Assembly: GCA_903925435.1 (NCBI GenBank)
Contig: CAIYFF010000381.1
Coordinates: 1-27,442, forward strand
Direction of reading: 5' to 3'
Length of the DNA stretch: 27,442 nucleotides
DNA from: an uncultured Planctomycetota bacterium
GTDB lineage: Bacteria > Planctomycetota > UBA1135 > UBA2386
In this document: one piece after another, positions 24,139 to 27,442 of the stretch
How the letters are laid out: each line of letters begins with the position of its first letter
How positions within the stretch are numbered: the stretch's first letter is position 1
Position numbers and translations under genes: made by a program
The notes under the pieces: model-generated
The model's database searches: none
Told to the model about the DNA's origin: nothing
Seen by the model: only the letters and a program-made list of their open reading frames with translations

Positions 24139-26778
24139 ATGGCAAATCCACCTCGCCGCACGGTCGCCAGTTCTCCTTCGCGCGGACGCGCTGCGTTGCT
24201 CGCCGCGATTGCGGTGCTCATCGTCGTCTGCGGACTCGCGTTTGCGCTGCAAGGCGACGCAGAGGTCGCGATGGCGAGCGGCGCTGGCGACGCAACGGAG
24301 CAAGGGGCGGTCGAAGTTGCCGATGCGGGCGCCAGCCGCGATGAGTCGCAGCGCGCGAAGGCAGTCGATGCAACCGACGATCCCAAGAACGCAAAGACGG
24401 AAGCGGACGGCGCGCTCACCGCGGAGAAGCGCACGCGCAACCACGTGCGCATTCGCGTGATCGACGGCAAGACCAAGGAACCGGTCGAAGGCGCGGAGGT
24501 GGTTGCGGATCCCGGGGAGGACGCGTCCGAGCGTCAGCAGTGGACTGAAGCGCTGTGGTTGTTTTCGCGGTCCGAAGCCAGCCGCAAGTTTGGGCTGAAG
24601 CAACTAACGGACGCAGAGGGCTGCGTGTGGCTTCGGCTGCCGAACTACTCCCAGGTCACCGCGAGCAAGGGCTCCTTGGTTGCGTTCCACGAGTTTGAAC
24701 CGGACACGATGAAGCCCGAAGGCGTCGAGCTGGTTTTGCTGCCGTCGCGCACTGTGTCGGTCGTCGTCATTGGCGCGGATGGCAAGCCGAAGGCTGGCGT
24801 GCCGATCGGGCTCTGGGCGAGCTTTGCGCGCGGCGAGATGTCGGACACGACCCAGGAATGGTCTCTTGGCCGCACCGATGACGAAGGGCGCACCCAGGCA
24901 CAACTCGGGGAGTTCCTGCCGCCTGGAGCGCCGCCTAGGAAGTTGGAGTTCTTTGTGCGCGCGCCAGGGCTCGTGACTGCACGGGCTGCCGCGGCGATAG
25001 ATGGCGAAGCGACGCTGCGGCTGCCAGCCCACGGGTCGATGCGCGTGCGAGTTCTTGGCCTCGACGGCAAGCCATTGCCAGACGCGCCTACGTGGATGGT
25101 CACTGCATACACGGACTCGCGTGAGGACGGCGAGCTCGGCTCTCCGTCGATGGCGATACCAGGCTCGGCCGGCGAAGCGTGGATTGCCTATGTAGGCCTC
25201 GGACAGGAAGTCAATCTCAACTTCTCGACGTTGGGCTATTACTTCCATGCCGTGATCGCTGGGCCGATCGCCGCCAATCAAGAAGTGGCGCACGAGTTCT
25301 CGCTGCGAACGCCTTCTGCGATTTCGGTTCGCGCGCGGTTGCTCGACGCAGATGGCGCGCCGCTTGCGGACCACAGCGCGAGCTTTTGGCAAGACGAGGG
25401 CGGAAGTTGGGACGCCTCACGCACCGACAGCGAAGGGCGCGTCTGGTTTCGAATGCGCGGCGACGATGATGAGCCCAAGCCGATCACCGGGAGGTTCAGG
25501 GCGGAGCTGCGCGGCAAGTCGTTCTATGTGTTCGACGCAATCACCGTGGCGCCAGGCCGCGACCATGATTGTGGCGACTTGCGCGCAAAGGCCGTGGACG
25601 TGGTGGCGACGGGCCGATTCGTGTCTGACGAGCCGTTGGGGCCAGGCATCACGGGCTTTGTCGCGCTGCATAAGGTCCAAGGTTGGGGCTACTCCGGCGA
25701 TCACATCGTTCAGATCATGGAAGCTGAGGATTCGTTCGTGATCCTCGACGCGGTGGGCGGGCGCAACGCGCGCATGCAGCTCAACGTGAGAGCTCCAGGC
25801 TTCCTCAACGTGGAGCCGGTCGAGTTTGTGCGCGGCGCAGAACTGACCATTCGCTTGCACCGCGGGCCGCGATTTGAGGCCAAGGTTCTCGTCGATGCCG
25901 GCGTGTCGTGGCTTGTCGAACGCACCGGCCTCGATCTCATAGCCACGAAGAGCGAGGGCGATCAACGCCGCTACATCCGTGGCAAGCTCGTCGATGGGCA
26001 ATGGGTGTTTGCGACCACCGAGTTGCAGCCGGGCATCTATTCGATCTCGATCGAGTCGGGTTCTTCTTCGGATGATCTCGCGCAGATGGACGGCGTTCGC
26101 GTTGGAGTGGGGCAGCCGATGGATCCGAGGCTCGAGCCGTGGGATCTGCGCAGCACGATTCGCGTGATGACGATTCGCGCGCGATCCGAGGACAACAAAC
26201 TGTTGGACGGCTGGGGCTCCGCCTACCGCCGCAGCATCAGCGATGGCAGTTGGGAGAGTTGCGCGTCGTTCGAGAGCGGCATCGCGCAGTTCTTGACGAC
26301 GGCGACCGCGCTCGATCTGTGCTTCGGCTTCGCAGACCGCGGCTTCACGCGGCGCAGCGGCGTGATTGGCGATCTAGACCTCGTGGTGCCAGCGCCGCAT
26401 TCGGTCGTCGTGCACGTAGATGGGATGCCGCGACTGCGGCACGACGCGCCGGTCGCCATCCACGCGAACGTGCCAGAGGATTGGGCCAAGCAGAACGGTC
26501 TCCCCGACTGGACGGATCCCGTGCTCGGAAGCGATTGGGACCGCGACGCGCGCACGCTGACGGTTCGGCTCGCGCAGCCGTGCGCATTCCGCGTCGACTT
26601 CATGCGCAGTCAGAACGAAGAGTGGTCGTCGATCGCGTTGGTCCCCTGCGCAGTTGCCGCGGGCCAGAAGGAACTGCGGATCCAAGCGCCGGCCGAAGTG
26701 GTCGCCGCTGCGCAGCCGTTCCTCGATCCTGATGGCGAACGCGAGCCGGCGCCTGCGCCTGGCAACGGCGGCCGCTGA
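24139..26778 (+). CDS. Large membrane-anchored protein with carboxypeptidase-regulatory-like repeats
   Basis: An 879-residue protein (880 codons) with a basic head, one transmembrane segment at about 20-37, an acidic/Ala-rich spacer to about residue 95, and beta-sandwich repeats beyond. The first repeat begins near 103 with VRIRVIDGKTKEPVEGAEVV; others start near 207 (VSVVVIGADGKPKAGVPIGL), 300 (MRVRVLGLDGKPLPDAP) and 394 (VRARLLDADGAPLADHSAS). Later modules from about 488 are less regular. The tail is Pro/Ala/Gly-rich. An in-frame ATG at 24124 is an alternative start. The gene begins 20-35 bases after the tRNA end, leaving no space for a separate promoter. The truncated gene at 27067 is a close architectural relative and shares the TKEPVEGAEVVA segment. 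Confidence 0.8.
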   Translation: MANPPRRTVASSPSRGRAALLAAIAVLIVVCGLAFALQGDAEVAMASGAGDATEQGAVEVADAGASRDESQRAKAVDATDDPKNAKTEADGALTAEKRTRNHVRIRVIDGKTKEPVEGAEVVADPGEDASERQQWTEALWLFSRSEASRKFGLKQLTDAEGCVWLRLPNYSQVTASKGSLVAFHEFEPDTMKPEGVELVLLPSRTVSVVVIGADGKPKAGVPIGLWASFARGEMSDTTQEWSLGRTDDEGRTQAQLGEFLPPGAPPRKLEFFVRAPGLVTARAAAAIDGEATLRLPAHGSMRVRVLGLDGKPLPDAPTWMVTAYTDSREDGELGSPSMAIPGSAGEAWIAYVGLGQEVNLNFSTLGYYFHAVIAGPIAANQEVAHEFSLRTPSAISVRARLLDADGAPLADHSASFWQDEGGSWDASRTDSEGRVWFRMRGDDDEPKPITGRFRAELRGKSFYVFDAITVAPGRDHDCGDLRAKAVDVVATGRFVSDEPLGPGITGFVALHKVQGWGYSGDHIVQIMEAEDSFVILDAVGGRNARMQLNVRAPGFLNVEPVEFVRGAELTIRLHRGPRFEAKVLVDAGVSWLVERTGLDLIATKSEGDQRRYIRGKLVDGQWVFATTELQPGIYSISIESGSSSDDLAQMDGVRVGVGQPMDPRLEPWDLRSTIRVMTIRARSEDNKLLDGWGSAYRRSISDGSWESCASFESGIAQFLTTATALDLCFGFADRGFTRRSGVIGDLDLVVPAPHSVVVHVDGMPRLRHDAPVAIHANVPEDWAKQNGLPDWTDPVLGSDWDRDARTLTVRLAQPCAFRVDFMRSQNEEWSSIALVPCAVAAGQKELRIQAPAEVVAAAQPFLDPDGEREPAPAPGNGGR

Positions 26779-26804
26779 CGATTCGCGGCGCGGCGCGCCG
26801 TCGT
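26778..26804 (+). terminator. Weak hairpin after the 24139 gene
   Basis: CGGCG at 26786-26790 pairs with CGCCG at 26796-26800, and ACGA (26778-26781) with TCGT (26801-26804) across a small bulge, directly after the stop codon. No T run follows. The remainder of the gap to 26926 shows no gene or clear signal. Confidence 0.2.
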
Positions 26805-26963
26805 CCGTTGCTTGCTTTGCTGCGCATGGACAACGGCCCGTCGCTGGGCGCATCACATGTCCTCGGCAAGTGCGTGCACTCGCGTAGGAAGAGCGGCAGA
26901 TGTGCGACGCCGCATGCGCGCCCCTGTTGTGCACGGGGTTTCCATGTAGGCTGGCTTTCGACT

Positions 26964-27039
26964 TGGCCCTTGGCGAAGCCGTTGGAATCGGCGATTCATG
27001 CTCAGTGGGTTCCGGTCGCGGTTCTTGGTGGGCCCACCA
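26964..27039 (+). pseudogene. Degenerate tRNA relic, second copy of the CAU tRNA
   Basis: These 76 bases align without gaps to the intact tRNA at 24028-24103 with about 50 identities, including GGCCCTT near the start, CGGCG before the anticodon loop, TTCAT with CAT at the anticodon positions and GGGCCCACCA at the end. The cloverleaf is broken: the acceptor keeps five of seven pairs, the D and anticodon stems are disrupted and the TTCGA of the T loop is lost. Upstream, TAGGCTG at 26947-26953 sits 17 bases before it, against 18 for the intact copy, and GTTTC precedes it at the same distance in both, but the spacing back to a TTG element is shortened from 17 to 14 bases. This looks like a dead copy of promoter plus tRNA. 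Confidence 0.6.
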
Positions 27040-27066
27040 ATCGTCTGTGGCATTCGAGGTCGAACG

Positions 27067-27442
27067 ATGCAGCAGTTTCCCGACAGCGGCGATGCGCGGA
27101 CTGGTGAGCATGGCAATGCGGCGCTGCTCCTTGCTGCGCTGCTCGCCGTGCTCGCAGTCGTGCTGTGGTGGTCGTGGTCGTTTGCGGACCAACCGGAGAT
27201 CGCGCCGACTGCCGTCGAGACCAGCGGAGACGCGGAGGCCGCCGACGCGAACCTCGTCCGCGACGCCGAGCAAGAACGCGCGCAGCGCGCCGAAGATGCG
27301 TCGTTCGCGAAGGACTCTGCTGCGGCTGCCGACACGAAGCCGTTCGTGCGCACGCGGCACCACGTGTCCGTGCGTGTCATCGATGCGCGCACGAAGGAGC
27401 CGGTCGAAGGCGCCGAGGTCGTCGCTGCGCCGTTCGACGAGA
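27067..27442 (+). CDS. Membrane-anchored carboxypeptidase-regulatory-like repeat protein, 3' truncated by window end
   Basis: The first 125 codons of a gene that continues past the window. The head MQQFPDSGDARTGEHG is followed by a transmembrane segment (about 18-39, ALLLAALLAVLAVVLWWSW), an acidic, Ala-rich spacer to about residue 95, and the start of a first repeat, VSVRVIDARTKEPVEGAEVV. That last segment is nearly the same as in the protein encoded at 24139, and the anchor-spacer-repeat order and spacing also agree, so the two are tandem paralogues. Upstream lies the decayed tRNA copy (26964-27039), which supports duplication of a tRNA-gene unit. No clear ribosome site precedes the ATG. 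Confidence 0.75.
   Translation, partial: MQQFPDSGDARTGEHGNAALLLAALLAVLAVVLWWSWSFADQPEIAPTAVETSGDAEAADANLVRDAEQERAQRAEDASFAKDSAAAADTKPFVRTRHHVSVRVIDARTKEPVEGAEVVAAPFDE

Noticed and set aside
24094..27039. Shared GGGCCCACCA at a tRNA 3' end and 2.9 kb downstream, as in attachment sites of an integrated element.
   Set aside because: The match extends over the whole tRNA length and promoter, there is no integrase between, and the intervening gene belongs to the resident repeat-protein family; duplication is the better explanation.
27025..27040. Perfect 16-base palindrome TTGGTGGGCCCACCAA near the 27067 gene, first read as an operator.
   Set aside because: It coincides with the 3' end of the tRNA relic (GGGCCCACCA matches the intact tRNA end), which explains it without a regulator.

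Overview
This is a high-G+C bacterial chromosome segment (very Ala/Arg-rich proteins, C or G at most third codon positions) made largely of single-copy housekeeping genes interrupted by a family of large, N-terminally membrane-anchored proteins built from carboxypeptidase-regulatory-like (CarboxypepD_reg-type) beta-sandwich repeats. The cell type is probably Gram-negative (lipoprotein, MurJ, FabI). The many big repeat proteins scattered among core genes remind me of deep-branching Planctomycetota, but a myxobacterial or other delta-type lineage cannot be excluded from this window alone. No phage, insertion sequence, CRISPR array or obvious defence island is visible.

Layout. 1-2278 (+): the tail of an NtrC-type regulator, an RluA-type pseudouridine synthase and a membrane histidine kinase. 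2336-5000 (-): cysteine-synthase-like gene, MoxR ATPase, a 406-base gene-free stretch with a candidate structured RNA and strong hairpins, then a frataxin (cyaY) gene. 5110-6264 (+): TPR lipoprotein. 6305-8752 (-): DJ-1/PfpI protein, mutY and fabI, the first two overlapping. 8753-9078: a divergent leader with a short direct repeat and a possible leader peptide/attenuator for gyrA. 9079-17425 (+): gyrA, yqeY, a repeat protein, a Nudix hydrolase and a 1003-residue repeat protein. 17443-18617 (-): rpiA and sixA, overlapping. 18702-20631 (+): a repeat protein and a small secreted protein. 20641-22188 (-): murJ. 22255-22887 (+): apaH-like phosphatase. 22961-23971 (-): inositol-monophosphatase-family enzyme. 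24028-27442 (+): a CAU-anticodon tRNA, a repeat protein, and then a second, degenerate copy of the same promoter-tRNA-repeat-protein arrangement that runs off the window.

The most striking observation is in the last 3.5 kb. The space upstream of the final, truncated repeat-protein gene contains a 76-base segment that aligns without gaps over its whole length to the intact tRNA (about 50 of 76 identities, identical CCCACCA end, CAT retained at the anticodon), preceded by the same TAGGCTG box at the matching distance. The simplest reading is tandem duplication of a promoter-tRNA-Ile(CAU)-surface-protein unit, followed by decay of the extra tRNA. Other points of interest are the structured intergenic RNA candidate near 2.8 kb, the gyrA leader, a GyrA quinolone-pocket sequence with Ala and Pro at the two key positions, and an altered TSGNTG loop in the cysteine-synthase homologue.
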